Of a stretch of 64,000 nt of DNA, positions 1 through 8,856 are shown one piece after another. The stretch covers positions 60,815 through 124,814 of the forward strand of contig JAJXWD010000004.1 of NCBI GenBank assembly GCA_021781835.1. Reading direction: 5' to 3'. This DNA is from Pseudomonadota bacterium. GTDB taxonomy: Bacteria; Pseudomonadota; Alphaproteobacteria; Acetobacterales; Acetobacteraceae. The notes beneath the pieces are model-generated. The model made no database searches. It was given only the letters and a program-made list of their open reading frames with translations, and was not told the origin of the DNA. Every line of letters starts with the position of its first letter. Positions within the stretch are counted from its first letter, which is position 1. Made by a program: the position numbers and the translations under genes.

Positions 1-535
1 GCCGGCCGCGGGCGGCGTCTTCGGGAACGTCGCGTAAAATGTTTGTGATCTGCAACGCCCGGCCGAGGAAATAGGCCACTTCGCGGGCTTTGGCCGAGGC
101 ATCGCCGAACACCGGCACGGAGAGGCGGCCGACGGCGGAGGCCACGCGGTCGCAATAGAGGTCGAATTCGGCGAGGCTGGGGGCGATGATGGGGGCGCCG
201 GCATCCATCTCCATGCCGTCGATAACGGCGATGAAATCCTCCTCATGGACGCCAAACACATGCACCACCGAGGCCAGGGCGCGGGTGATCGGGCCGTCGG
301 TCTCGCCGGCGGCGTAGAGGCGGCGGATGCGCCGGCGCCAGGCTTCCAGCGCGGTCTGTTTGGTGGCGAAGTCGCGGCCTTCCTCGTCGGCGATGTCATC
401 GACCACCCGGCAGAAGGCGTAGATGGCATACATGCCGTGGCGCCGCGCGGGGGGCAGGCTTTTCATGCCCAGGTAAAAAGAGCTGCCCGAGGCTTTGGTG
501 AGGGCGGTGACGAAGGCGGCGTCTGCGGGGGTCAT
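1..535 (-). CDS. hpnD: Presqualene diphosphate synthase HpnD (partial, runs off left edge)
   Basis: The N-terminal 178 residues of a trans-isoprenyl diphosphate synthase of the squalene/phytoene synthase family. The first Asp-rich motif DDIAD is at residues 46-50. The second, LQITNILRDVPEDA, is at about 161-174; both bind Mg-diphosphate in this family. In bacteria lacking a eukaryotic-type squalene synthase, HpnD condenses two farnesyl diphosphates to presqualene diphosphate, HpnC converts this to hydroxysqualene, and HpnE reduces it to squalene. The ATG at 535 overlaps the hpnC stop (ATGA), so translation is probably coupled. HpnD rather than phytoene synthase is assigned from the hpnA-B-C context. 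The 3' part is outside the window. Confidence 0.93.
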   Translation of the reverse strand, partial: MTPADAAFVTALTKASGSSFYLGMKSLPPARRHGMYAIYAFCRVVDDIADEEGRDFATKQTALEAWRRRIRRLYAAGETDGPITRALASVVHVFGVHEEDFIAVIDGMEMDAGAPIIAPSLAEFDLYCDRVASAVGRLSVPVFGDASAKAREVAYFLGRALQITNILRDVPEDAARGR

Positions 536-1407
536 GGCAGGTATTTCAGTGCGCTCAAGGCGGCGGTGAGAAAGTCGAGCTTGGAGAGCTTGACGCGGGT
601 GGCCAGCGGGTCGCGGTGGCGGAGCTTGGCGGTGAGCTTGCGGGCCAGCGCCACGATGATGGCGGCCTCCAGCCGCATGCGGCGGTTTTTGATCTGGCCC
701 GGCAGGGTGGCGGCCAGGGTGTTCCAGGCCTCGACCTCGGCGAGCATGAGGCCGAACACCGCACGGAGCGAGGGGGTGGTGGCGGGACGGGCGAGATCGT
801 CGGTGCGCTGGGCCTCGCCGGCCAGCCAGTCCTGGGGGATGTAGCAGCGGTCGAGGTCGCGCAGGTCCTTGGCGCAGTCTTGCAGGTGGTTGAGCACCTG
901 GAGGGAGGCGCAGAGCGCGTCGGAGGCGGGCCAGGTGGCGTGGGATTCGCCGTGCAGATCGAGCAGGAAGCGCCCGACGGGGGCGGCGGAGTAGCGGCAA
1001 TATTCGGCCAGCTCCGCCCAGCTGGCGTAGCGGGTTTTGGTGGCGTCGCGCTTGAAGGCGATGAGCAGCTCGCGGGCGTGAATGTCGGGGACGCCGGTTT
1101 GGTCGAGGGAGGCGCGCAGGCGTTTGGCGGAGGGGGCGCCGTTGCGGGTGCCGCCCATCAGCGCGCGCTCCATCTGGTCCAGCCGGGAGAGTTTCTCGGC
1201 CGGGGAGAGGGTGGGGCTGTCGGCGATGTCGTCGGCGTTGCGGGCGAAGGCGTAATAGGCGTGGACATGGGCGCGGAGCGGCTTGGCGATGAGCGCCGAG
1301 CCGACGGGGAAATTCTCATCCCCCCGGTCCTTGCCCGACCAGGCCTCGATGGAGGCCGGGCGGGGCTTGGGCGCGCGCGGCGGGCGCTGATTGTCGTTGG
1401 CGATCAT
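532..1407 (-). CDS. hpnC: Hydroxysqualene synthase HpnC
   Basis: A 291-residue squalene/phytoene synthase family protein. Asp-rich motif ADDIAD is at 58-63 and the second motif NHLQDCAKDLRDL at 173-185. The family role is conversion of presqualene diphosphate to hydroxysqualene in the HpnCDE route to squalene. The ATG at 1407 is chosen because it overlaps the hpnB stop as ATGA; the frame stays open further upstream, but that part is out-of-frame hpnB sequence. It lies third in the tightly overlapping hpnA-B-C-D operon. HpnC and HpnD are paralogues, and the order hpnC then hpnD matches known hopanoid clusters. Confidence 0.93.
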   Translation of the reverse strand: MIANDNQRPPRAPKPRPASIEAWSGKDRGDENFPVGSALIAKPLRAHVHAYYAFARNADDIADSPTLSPAEKLSRLDQMERALMGGTRNGAPSAKRLRASLDQTGVPDIHARELLIAFKRDATKTRYASWAELAEYCRYSAAPVGRFLLDLHGESHATWPASDALCASLQVLNHLQDCAKDLRDLDRCYIPQDWLAGEAQRTDDLARPATTPSLRAVFGLMLAEVEAWNTLAATLPGQIKNRRMRLEAAIIVALARKLTAKLRHRDPLATRVKLSKLDFLTAALSALKYLP

Positions 1408-2510
1408 CCGATGTCGGCTCCGTAGGCGCGGGATTTCCATTTGGCGCCCTGGCCCCGCGCGTGGCTGACCGCCGAGCCGATGGTGGCCGCCATGTAGAAC
1501 AGCGCCACCAAAGGCAAGGTGAGCGCCAGCGCCCAGGGCTGGCGATAGCGGCGCAGCGTGGGCAGAAAGGAGGCCGTGCTCATGCACCAGGTGGCCAGCC
1601 CCAGCCAGAAGCCGGGGCGGGCCGGGTGCAGGGTGAGCACGTAAAGCGGCGCCACCAGCCAGACCAGCGCCAGCCCGAGGATGGTGCCGGCCAGCAGGGG
1701 CCAGGAATAATTGAGCTGGGTGAAGGCGGTGCGCGCGATCATGGCCCAGATGTCGCGCATATGGGGGTAGGGGCGGATGGAGGTGGCGAGGCCGGAATGG
1801 CCGAGATAGAGGGGGCCGTGGGGTTTGACCGCCTTGGCCAGGGTGCAATCATCGATGAGCGCGCCGCGTATGGCCCCGATGCCGCCGATGGCCTCGAGCG
1901 CCGTGCGGCGGATGAGCACCGTGCCGCCCGCGGCACCCGCGGTTTTGCTGGCGGGGTCGTTCACCTTGGCGAAGGGGTAGAGCATCTGGAAGAAATAGAC
2001 GAAGGCGGGGATGAGCAGGCGCTCGGGCCAGGAGGCGCAATTGAGCCGGACCATTTCGGAGACCATTGCGGCGCGCGGGGCCTCGAGGCGCGAAACCAGG
2101 GTGGCGAGGTGGCGCGGGTCGTGGGTGATGTCGGCGTCGGTGAACAAGATGAGCGGCGCGGTGCTGGCCGCCACGCCCTGCGAGAGCGCCCAGAGCTTGC
2201 CAGACCAGCCGGCCGGGCGGGGCAGGCCGGTGAGGATGGTGAGGCGCGGATCGGTGCCGGCCTTGGCGGCTGTGCCGTCGGTGGAATTGTCATCGACCAG
2301 GATGACGCGGAACGGGCCGGGATAGGTCTGCGCCAGCAGCGAGGCGATGACCGGGGCGATGGTCCCGGCCTCGTCGCGCGCGGGCACGATGATGTCGACC
2401 GGGGGGGCGTTGAGCGGCGCGGCGGGGTGGAGCTCGGGGGTGGAGCGCCAGAATTGCCCGTGCAGGAAAAACAGATACAGCCAGACGAGGAAGGCGAGCA
2501 GGGCGATCAT
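1404..2510 (-). CDS. hpnB: Hopanoid-associated glycosyltransferase HpnB
   Basis: A 368-residue family 2 glycosyltransferase. An N-terminal membrane segment (about residues 1-17) precedes the GT-A domain, which starts DIIVPARDEAG at 39-49. VDDNSTDGT follows, and the metal-binding DADI lies at about 125-128. Several hydrophobic segments near the C-terminus suggest membrane attachment. HpnB occurs in hopanoid operons and is thought to act on hopanoid or lipid head groups; its exact substrate is not established. Start 2510 is preferred because its ATG overlaps the hpnA TGA (ATGA). A start at 2537 would add nine residues and overlap hpnA by 31 bases. Confidence 0.9.
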   Translation of the reverse strand: MIALLAFLVWLYLFFLHGQFWRSTPELHPAAPLNAPPVDIIVPARDEAGTIAPVIASLLAQTYPGPFRVILVDDNSTDGTAAKAGTDPRLTILTGLPRPAGWSGKLWALSQGVAASTAPLILFTDADITHDPRHLATLVSRLEAPRAAMVSEMVRLNCASWPERLLIPAFVYFFQMLYPFAKVNDPASKTAGAAGGTVLIRRTALEAIGGIGAIRGALIDDCTLAKAVKPHGPLYLGHSGLATSIRPYPHMRDIWAMIARTAFTQLNYSWPLLAGTILGLALVWLVAPLYVLTLHPARPGFWLGLATWCMSTASFLPTLRRYRQPWALALTLPLVALFYMAATIGSAVSHARGQGAKWKSRAYGADIG

Positions 2511-3502
2511 GACAAGCGCCCGCTGGCGCGGAACCAAGCCAGCGCGTCGCGCACGGCGAGCCGGGCGGGACGGGGCGCGTAGCCCAGCTCGGCCTGGGCC
2601 CTGGCCGAGGAGAAGAACATGGTTTTTTTGGCCATGCGCAGAATGTCGGGGGTCATGAGCGGGGTTTTGCCGGTGCGCTCGGCCAGACGCTCCATGGCCC
2701 AGGCGATGGGCATGAGCGGCGCGATGGGCAGGCGCAGGCGCGGGGCCGGGCGGCCGGTTTCCTGGGCGATGAGGGCGAGCAGGTCGCGCAGCATGAGGTT
2801 TTCGCCGCCCAATATGTAAGGCTGGCCGGCGCGGCCTTTTTCGAGCGCGAGGAGATGGCCGGCGGCGACATCGTCGACATGCGCGATGTTGATGCCGGTA
2901 TCGACATAGGCCGGCATGGCGCCGCGCGCGGCGTCGAGCACCATCTGGCCGGTGGGGGTGGGTTTGACATCGCCCGGGCCGACGGGGGTGGAGGGGTTGA
3001 CGATGACGATGTCTTGCGTGGCGGCGAGCGCGCGCACCGCCTGCTCGGCCTCGAATTTCGACTGTTTATAGACCCCGACATGGTGGGCGGGCAGGATCTG
3101 GGTGGTCTCATCGGCCGGGGTGCCGTCGGGGGTGAGGCCAAGCGCGGCCACCGAGCTGGTATAGACCGAGCGCTCGACGCCCTGGCGGGCGGCCTCGCGC
3201 AGCAGGGCCAGCGTGCCATCGATATTGACCCGGCGCATGGCGGCGGCATCGGGCACCCAGAGCCGGTAATCGGCGGCGGCATGGAAGAGGTAACGGCAGC
3301 CCCGGAGCGCGGGGGCGAAGCTCGCGGGGGCGGTGAGGTCGAGCGGTACGGTTTCGGCCTCCAGCCCGGCGAGGTTGGCGAGAGACGAGCCCGCGCGCGC
3401 CGTGACGCGCAGCGAAAACCCCGCCGCGCAAACCGCCCGCGCCACCGCCGCGCCCACGAACCCCGTGGCGCCCGTTACCAGAACCAGACCCTGATTGGCC
3501 AA
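2507..3502 (-). CDS. hpnA: Hopanoid-associated sugar epimerase HpnA
   Basis: A 331-residue extended SDR/NAD-dependent epimerase. The N-terminal Rossmann motif TGATGFVG is at 10-17, followed by NAD-binding strands. The catalytic YxxxK is YKQSK at 145-149, with an upstream TSS triad serine. HpnA is the usual first gene of hopanoid biosynthetic operons and is thought to supply or modify the sugar part of composite hopanoids. The start codon is TTG at 3502; no ATG or GTG is usable, and a good ribosome-binding site (GAGAGGTGA) lies a few bases upstream. It is the promoter-proximal gene of hpnA-B-C-D, transcribed away from hpnL. Confidence 0.92.
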   Translation of the reverse strand: MANQGLVLVTGATGFVGAAVARAVCAAGFSLRVTARAGSSLANLAGLEAETVPLDLTAPASFAPALRGCRYLFHAAADYRLWVPDAAAMRRVNIDGTLALLREAARQGVERSVYTSSVAALGLTPDGTPADETTQILPAHHVGVYKQSKFEAEQAVRALAATQDIVIVNPSTPVGPGDVKPTPTGQMVLDAARGAMPAYVDTGINIAHVDDVAAGHLLALEKGRAGQPYILGGENLMLRDLLALIAQETGRPAPRLRLPIAPLMPIAWAMERLAERTGKTPLMTPDILRMAKKTMFFSSARAQAELGYAPRPARLAVRDALAWFRASGRLS

Positions 3503-3613
3503 AATTCACCTCTCACACAGTTTGCAATACGCGGCCGGCGCCATATACCAGCCTCGCCGCCCTCGCGGTAGAACGCATTGCGGCCTTTGACGCAACCATA
3601 GAGGCAGAACGAG

Positions 3614-3709
3614 ATGGACGATATCGCGGCTGGCGCCGCCGACCATGAGGCCCTGCGCGGCCAGGGCGCCGTGAGGCCAGGCCCGGCGATTTGGGCGGCA
3701 CGGACTTGA
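3614..3709 (+). CDS. Possible 31-residue upstream ORF ahead of hpnL
   Basis: A short frame begins at ATG 3614, nine bases after a GAGG (3601-3604). It ends at a TGA (3707-3709) that overlaps a candidate TTG start of hpnL (3706-3708) as TTGA. No known motif is visible in the peptide. It may act only to bring ribosomes to the weak hpnL start, or it may be chance, since the region is GC-rich and many frames stay open. Confidence 0.3.
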   Translation: MDDIAAGAADHEALRGQGAVRPGPAIWAART

Positions 3710-4689
3710 AAAAACATCTCAAGCTGTTGCCCGCCTTGTTCGCGCTGGCGGGCATCGCGGTGGTTACCGGGCTGGTAATTTATTTTGGCGCCGCCGATGT
3801 GGGGCGGGCGCTGGCATCGGTGCGGCGGGGGGATTTTCTGCTCTATCTGCTGGTGCAGATCTTTATCACGCTGGGGCTGGGCCTGAGCTGGCGCATGCTG
3901 CTGCGCTCGCGCCGGCGCGGCAGTTTTTGGCTGTGCGCGTGGGGGCGGGCGGTGCGCGACGCCACCGGCGAGTTTCTGCCCTTTTCGCAGGTGGGCGGGT
4001 TTGTGCTGGGCGCGCGGGTGGTGGCCATGGGCGGCGTGGCGCTGGCCGATGCGGTGGCCTCGACGCTGGGCGATGTGACCACCGAATTTCTGGCCCAGCT
4101 CGCCTTTATCGGGGTCGGGCTGGCGATTTTGGCCGACAAGGTGCCCGGCTCGACGCTGTTCATGCCCGTGGCCATCGGGCTGTGCGTGGCGGTGTTCGCG
4201 GGCATTGGGCTGATTTTGGCCCAGCGCGGCAGCGGGGCGCGGATTTTCCGGGCGCTGGCGCAAAAAATCGCCGGCACCACGGGCGAGGGCACGGCGTCGC
4301 ATATCGACCGGCTGCAGGAATCGCTCGACAGTATTTATGCCCGGCGCGACCGGCTGGCGCTGGGGGCCTCGTTTCATCTGCTGTGCTGGTTCGGCACGGC
4401 GGGGGCGTCTTATGTCGGGTTCCGGGCGCTGGGGGTGCCGCTGTCCTACATCGATGCCGTGTGCCTGGAATCGATGCTCCATGCCATCATGGCGCTGGCG
4501 TTTTTCATTCCCGGCCGGGTGGGCATACAGGAAGCCACCTATACCCTGCTCGGCGCCATTTTCGGCATCCCGCCCGATCTCGCGCTCTCGCTCTCGCTGC
4601 TGCGCCGGGCACGGGATTTTGTGCTGGCCGTGCCGGTGCTGATCGCCTGGCAGGGGCTGGAGGCCAAGAAGCTGAAAGCCGCCGTGTGA
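3706..4689 (+). CDS. hpnL: HpnL-like membrane protein (lysylphosphatidylglycerol synthase TM-domain family)
   Basis: An integral membrane protein of about 327 residues (332 if the alternative TTG at 3691 is used). Roughly seven or eight hydrophobic helices begin LLPALFALAGIAVVTGLVIY. Near the C-terminus the segment FFIPGRVGIQEATYTLLGAI carries the conserved P-x-x-x-G-x-x-E pattern of the LPG-synthase membrane domain/UPF0104 family. HpnL members are found in hopanoid loci, and flippase or transport roles have been suggested for the family; no enzymatic domain is attached. No ATG or GTG start exists, because a stop at 3646 limits the frame. It is divergent from hpnA and couples to the MFS gene through a GTGA overlap. 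Confidence 0.8.
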   Translation: MKKHLKLLPALFALAGIAVVTGLVIYFGAADVGRALASVRRGDFLLYLLVQIFITLGLGLSWRMLLRSRRRGSFWLCAWGRAVRDATGEFLPFSQVGGFVLGARVVAMGGVALADAVASTLGDVTTEFLAQLAFIGVGLAILADKVPGSTLFMPVAIGLCVAVFAGIGLILAQRGSGARIFRALAQKIAGTTGEGTASHIDRLQESLDSIYARRDRLALGASFHLLCWFGTAGASYVGFRALGVPLSYIDAVCLESMLHAIMALAFFIPGRVGIQEATYTLLGAIFGIPPDLALSLSLLRRARDFVLAVPVLIAWQGLEAKKLKAAV

Positions 4690-5831
4690 GACCGGGCGCG
4701 GGCGGCATGGACAGGGCGCGGGCACGCGAATGGACCATGCGGCTGGTGTTCGTGATGGCCGGGATCGGGATTTCGGTCTGGGCGATCATCATTCCGCTGA
4801 CCAAGATCCGCTTTGGCATCAGCGATGCCGCGCTGGGCGGCGTGCTGTTCATGGGCGGCCTGGGCGGCGTGGCGGTGATGCCGCTGGCCGGGCTGCTGGT
4901 GGCAAGGCTTGGCAGCCGCGCGGCGCTGGCGCTGGCCGGGGGCGCCATGGCGCTGCTGCTGCCCGCCCTGAGCGCGGCGCCGAGCGCGGGCTGGTTCACG
5001 GCGATCTTATTTGTTTACGGCGCGGTGTTCGGCACGCTCGACGCGGCGATGAACGCCCAGGGCGCGGTGGTGGAGCGCCGCGCCGGGCGGCTGCTGATGT
5101 CGGGGTTTCATGCCTGCTACAGCCTGGGCACGCTGGGCATTGTGCTGGGCACCAGCCTGTGTTTGCGGCTGGGGCTGGCCGAGCCGCTCTGCGCCGGGGC
5201 CAGCGCGCTGCTGGCCGCCCTGGTGCTGACCCAGACGCCCCGGCTGGTGGGGCGCGAGGGCGATGACCAGGCCGAGGGGCGCCATCTCGCCCTGCCCAAC
5301 CGCGCCACGCTGGCGCTCGGGCTGCTCTGCTTCACCGCCTTCATGACCGAGGGCGTGGCGACCGATTGGAGCACGATTTTTCTGCGCTTCGAGCGCCACA
5401 TGGCGCTGCCCGACGCGCCGCTGGGCTATGCCGCCTTCGCGGTGGCCATGGTGGGGGCGCGGCTGCTGGGCGACGGGGTGGCGACACGCTTTGGCCAGCC
5501 CGCCGTGCTGCGCCTGGGCACGCTGCTGGGCGCGCTGGGCTTTGGGCTGGCCATTGTGAGCGCCTCGGGCTGGGTGGCGGTGGCCGGGTTTGGGCTGGTG
5601 GGGCTGGGCACCGGCAACATGGCGCCGCTGATTTTCTCGGCCGCCGCCCGGGTGCCGGGCATGAGCGCGCACCAGGCCATGCCGGCGGTGGTGGGGCTGG
5701 GATATGCGGGGTTTCTGGTCGGGCCGGTGGTGATTGGGCTGATTGCCGGCAGGTTTGGCCTGGGCGGCGCGCTCGGGCTGGATGGGGCGCTGCTGGTGGG
5801 CGCCTGTTTCGGCGCCCGGGCGGTGGCGTGA
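4686..5831 (+). CDS. MFS transporter (12-helix, YbjJ-like)
   Basis: A 381-residue major facilitator superfamily protein with about twelve hydrophobic segments. A cytoplasmic loop of the RLGSR type follows helix 2, and segment LGTLDAAMNAQG resembles the YbjJ/fucose-permease-like subgroup. The substrate cannot be read from sequence. GTG 4686 overlaps the hpnL stop as GTGA and is preferred; ATG 4707 is an alternative that removes seven residues. The tight coupling to hpnL suggests co-expression, but a hopanoid-related transport role is only an inference. It converges on plsC. Confidence 0.78.
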   Translation: MRPGAGGMDRARAREWTMRLVFVMAGIGISVWAIIIPLTKIRFGISDAALGGVLFMGGLGGVAVMPLAGLLVARLGSRAALALAGGAMALLLPALSAAPSAGWFTAILFVYGAVFGTLDAAMNAQGAVVERRAGRLLMSGFHACYSLGTLGIVLGTSLCLRLGLAEPLCAGASALLAALVLTQTPRLVGREGDDQAEGRHLALPNRATLALGLLCFTAFMTEGVATDWSTIFLRFERHMALPDAPLGYAAFAVAMVGARLLGDGVATRFGQPAVLRLGTLLGALGFGLAIVSASGWVAVAGFGLVGLGTGNMAPLIFSAAARVPGMSAHQAMPAVVGLGYAGFLVGPVVIGLIAGRFGLGGALGLDGALLVGACFGARAVA

Positions 5832-5880
5832 GAGCGGGCCGCGCTGAGGCGCCCCCGTTCTGTTTTTGGCGATCAATTTC

Positions 5881-5919
5881 ATTGGGTTGGCTTGAGAAGC
5901 CGATGCCAGCCAAACCAAT
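5881..5919. terminator. Inverted repeat between convergent MFS gene and plsC
   Basis: Arms ATTGGGTTGGC (5881-5891) and GCCAAACCAAT (5909-5919) are complementary except for one G/A position, with a 17-base loop. It lies between two convergent genes and could end transcription from either side, although no long T-run follows. Confidence 0.5.
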
Positions 5920-5925
5920 ATCGAG

Positions 5926-6654
5926 CTAAATGTCTTTGGCTTCCTCGTTGGCCAGGCGCGCGGGCGGTTCGCCGTAATAAAGCGTGGCCAGGCGGGCCAG
6001 AACCGCTTCGCGCCGCAGGCCCGGGGGCAGGGGCGCGTGCAGCGTGACGCGCACAATGCCGGGGGTTTTGGCGAAGGCCCGGCGGCCCCAGCAGACGCCG
6101 GAATCGGTGGAGGCGGGGAAAATGGGCGCGATGCCCGCCTGTTCGAGCGCCGCGATGCCGTGGCGCAGATGGCCGCGCACATGGGGGGCGACGCGCGTGC
6201 CCTCGGGGAAAATGACGATCTGGCGCCCGGCGGCGATGGCCTGGGTGGCGCCCGCCACCATCGCGCGCAACGCCACCCGCCCGCCGCCGCGATCGACCGG
6301 GATCATGCCCGAGGGCTCGAGCAGCTGGCCGAACACGGGGATGCGCTTGAGCTCGCGCTTGAACACGAAGGCGGGGCGGGGGAGCAGGTGGATCCAGACC
6401 AGTATGTCGAGCGCGGATTGGTGCTGGGCGGCGATGATGGTGCCGCCGGGGGGCAGGGCCTCGAACCCCTCGGCGCGCAGGGTGATGCCGCAAAAGACCC
6501 GCAGGCTCCAGAAACAGATGCGCGCCCAAATCCGCGCCGCCACCAGGACGCGGTCATCGGGTTTGGTCCAGGCGGCGAGCGCGCACCACAGGCTGAGCAG
6601 CCCGCAACTGCCGAACATGACGATGTTGAAGACCGCCGAGCGGAGCAGGCGCAT
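5926..6654 (-). CDS. plsC: 1-acyl-sn-glycerol-3-phosphate acyltransferase (PlsC family)
   Basis: A 242-residue acyltransferase that would transfer an acyl group to lysophosphatidate in phospholipid synthesis at the inner membrane. The catalytic HX4D motif is HQSALD at 78-83 and the substrate-binding FPEGTR is at 149-154. One or two hydrophobic segments precede the catalytic domain (about 5-28 and 43-58). It is the last gene of the ftsE-ftsX-ydcF-plsC operon, three bases after ydcF. A related lysolipid acyltransferase activity is possible. Confidence 0.9.
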   Translation of the reverse strand: MRLLRSAVFNIVMFGSCGLLSLWCALAAWTKPDDRVLVAARIWARICFWSLRVFCGITLRAEGFEALPPGGTIIAAQHQSALDILVWIHLLPRPAFVFKRELKRIPVFGQLLEPSGMIPVDRGGGRVALRAMVAGATQAIAAGRQIVIFPEGTRVAPHVRGHLRHGIAALEQAGIAPIFPASTDSGVCWGRRAFAKTPGIVRVTLHAPLPPGLRREAVLARLATLYYGEPPARLANEEAKDI

Positions 6655-6657
6655 GGG

Positions 6658-7281
6658 TCAGGAGTCCAGTTTCAGCAGGTGGCTGGCGAAGCCGCGGAGA
6701 TCGGCGCGGACCAGCAGGTATTTGGTGTATTCGAGGGCCAGCAGGCGCAGCGTGGGCAGGCTGAACAGCTTGTGCATGGCCGGCGGGCGCACGGGCACGG
6801 CAATGAGCGCGACGCCGGGCAGGGTGCGGCGCAGCTCGGCCAGGGCGCGGGGCATGTGATAATCGGCGGTGACGATGAGCAGCGCGCGCATGTGGCGCGC
6901 ATCGGCCCAGGCGGCGGCCTCGAGCGCGTTGCCGTGGGTGGTGTTGGCCATATGGCCCAATGTGATGTCGGCGGCGTAGCGGGTGGCGGCGGTGGCGTCG
7001 TCGGCGGTGAAGTCGCCGAGATAGGTGCCGCGCCCGGCGCCCGAGATGAGCAGCAGGGGGGCTTCGTGCTCGGCGAGCAGGGAGAGCGCGGTGCTGATGC
7101 GGTCATCGCCGCCGGTCAGCACCACGATGCCGTCCGCCGGGGGCAGCGGGTTGGGCGGCGCGCTGGTGGAGACCGCGATGACGAACAGCACGAACCCCGC
7201 CGCCCAGGCGCAGGCCAGCGCCAGCAGCGCCTGGCGGAAATGGCGCAGACCGGCGCCGCGGCGGCGGGGGCGGTGGGTCAT
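6658..7281 (-). CDS. YdcF/DUF218 family membrane-anchored protein
   Basis: A 207-residue protein with one N-terminal membrane helix (about 18-40) and a periplasmic DUF218 domain. Recognisable family elements are DGIVVLTGG (metal- or nucleotide-binding-like loop), the acidic TADDA stretch, and VTADYHMPRA. Family members such as ElyC/SanA/YdcF are linked to envelope integrity, but no reaction is firmly known. The ATG at 7281 overlaps the ftsX TGA by one base (TGATG). The frame continues upstream into ftsX and that extension is rejected. Placement after ftsEX fits a cell-wall or envelope role. Confidence 0.85.
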   Translation of the reverse strand: MTHRPRRRGAGLRHFRQALLALACAWAAGFVLFVIAVSTSAPPNPLPPADGIVVLTGGDDRISTALSLLAEHEAPLLLISGAGRGTYLGDFTADDATAATRYAADITLGHMANTTHGNALEAAAWADARHMRALLIVTADYHMPRALAELRRTLPGVALIAVPVRPPAMHKLFSLPTLRLLALEYTKYLLVRADLRGFASHLLKLDS

Positions 7282-8180
7282 CAGGGCAGGGTCCGCAGCC
7301 AGCCGCGCACGGTGAGCTGGGCGGTGCCCCAGCCGATGAGCGCGGCGATGAGCGGCAGGGCCGGCAGCGCCGCCCACAGGGGCGCGGGCAGGCCGAGCAG
7401 GGCGGAGGACAAGGTGGAGGCGGCGAAGGGCGCGGCCAGGCGCGCCAGCCAGGCGAGCACGGGCAGGGACAGCGCCGTGCCGGTGAGCGCGCCGGTGACG
7501 GTGAGCCGCAGGATGCGCTGGGCGATGAGGCCGGCGATGTCGCCATCGAACGCGCCCAGCTCATGGACGATGACGATGGTTTCGCGGCGCTGGGCGAGGC
7601 CGGCATGGGTGGCGACCGAAACCACCGCCGCCCCGATGAGCGCCACGATGACGAGCACCGCCGCCGCGCAGGCTTGCAGGCTGGCGGTGAGCGCGGCGAC
7701 GCGCCCGGTCCAGAGGGCGCCGGTATCGACCAGCGTGCCGGGGCTGAGTTTTTGCAGCGCGGCGCGCAGCGGCCCGACCCCGCCAGGGCCCGCCCAATGG
7801 GCGGTGATGACGGCGGGCAGCGGCAGGCCGAGATCGGCGGTGTCGGTGCCGAGCCAGGGGCTGAGCAAATTGTTGATGGCGGCGGGGGAAAGCTGCTGGA
7901 CCCCCTCGGCGCCGGGCGTGGCGGCGAGCGCGCCCAGCACGGCGGCGAGGCGGGTGGTGGTGGTGGTGGCGTCTTGTGCCTGGGGGGTGGGGACCTGGAT
8001 GGTCAGGGCGGTGGCGGCATCTTGCTGCCAGTGGGCGGCGAGCCCGGCGCTGGCCTGGGCGCCCGCGATGCCGAGCGCGGCCAGAAACGCCATGGCCCCG
8101 ACCAGCAGGGGCAGCAGGCGGTCGGCCAGGGCGGCGCGCAGGCCGAGAAAATCGGCCGGGGGGCGGTGGCGCTCAGCCAT
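7281..8180 (-). CDS. ftsX: Cell division protein FtsX
   Basis: A 299-residue FtsX-type ABC transporter membrane subunit. TM1 is near 22-42, then a periplasmic domain of about 115 residues, and three C-terminal helices at roughly 166-190, 222-248 and 270-292, which is the FtsX topology. With FtsE it forms a complex at the divisome that regulates periplasmic peptidoglycan hydrolases instead of transporting a substrate. A run of five threonines occurs in the periplasmic part. The start overlaps the ftsE end by eight bases. Sequence conservation in this family is low, so the call rests on topology and neighbours. Confidence 0.88.
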   Translation of the reverse strand: MAERHRPPADFLGLRAALADRLLPLLVGAMAFLAALGIAGAQASAGLAAHWQQDAATALTIQVPTPQAQDATTTTTRLAAVLGALAATPGAEGVQQLSPAAINNLLSPWLGTDTADLGLPLPAVITAHWAGPGGVGPLRAALQKLSPGTLVDTGALWTGRVAALTASLQACAAAVLVIVALIGAAVVSVATHAGLAQRRETIVIVHELGAFDGDIAGLIAQRILRLTVTGALTGTALSLPVLAWLARLAAPFAASTLSSALLGLPAPLWAALPALPLIAALIGWGTAQLTVRGWLRTLP

Positions 8181-8856
8181 CCTGCACCAGCCTGCCGCTC
8201 TCGATGCGCAATGCCGGGGCGGGGTGGCGCTGGATGAGCGCGGTGTTGTGGGTGGCGACGATGACCGTGGTGCCTAGCTTGTTGAGCGCGGTGAGCAGCA
8301 GCATGACACGCTGGGCCTGATCGTCATCGAGATTGCCGGTGGGCTCGTCGGCGATCAAGAGCTTGGGGCGGCTGACCACCGCGCGCGCGATGGCGATGCG
8401 CTGCTGCTCGCCGCCCGAAAGCTCGAAGGGCAGAGCCTGGTGGCGGTGCGACAGCCCGACCCATTTCATGATCTCGATCACATCGGCGTGGATGCTCGTC
8501 TCGGGCCGGTGGGCGAGGCGCATGGGCAGGGCGATGTTGTCATAGGCGTTGAGCTGGGGCAGGAGCCGGAAATCCTGGTAGACCACGCCGATGCGCCGGC
8601 GCAGCAGGCTGGCCTGGTTGCGCGTGACCCTGGCGACCGGCGTGCCCAGAACCTCGATATGGCCGCGCGCGGGGTGCTCGGAGAGATAGATGAGCTTGAG
8701 CAGGCTGGTTTTGCCCGCGCCCGAGGGGCCGGTGAGCCAGCGCATGCCGCCTTCGGGGATCTCGAAGCTGATGCCGCGCAGAACCTCCGGGGAGCCGGCC
8801 CCCGGATGCGCTGCCTGCCGGTATCTTAACCAGACGTCCTCGAACAGAACCATCAT
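8173..8856 (-). CDS. ftsE: Cell division ATP-binding protein FtsE
   Basis: A 227-residue ABC ATPase. Walker A GPSGAGKT is at 43-50, Q-loop VYQDFRLLP at about 92-100, signature LSGGE at 146-150 and Walker B LLIADE at 166-171, followed by the H-loop ATHN. The VYQDFRLLP segment and length are typical of FtsE. It pairs with the membrane subunit FtsX encoded directly downstream. Start 8856 (second ATG at 8853) is chosen from homologous N-termini; the frame extends further upstream without a convincing ribosome-binding site. It heads the ftsE-ftsX-ydcF-plsC operon. Confidence 0.92.
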   Translation of the reverse strand: MMVLFEDVWLRYRQAAHPGAGSPEVLRGISFEIPEGGMRWLTGPSGAGKTSLLKLIYLSEHPARGHIEVLGTPVARVTRNQASLLRRRIGVVYQDFRLLPQLNAYDNIALPMRLAHRPETSIHADVIEIMKWVGLSHRHQALPFELSGGEQQRIAIARAVVSRPKLLIADEPTGNLDDDQAQRVMLLLTALNKLGTTVIVATHNTALIQRHPAPALRIESGRLVQDG

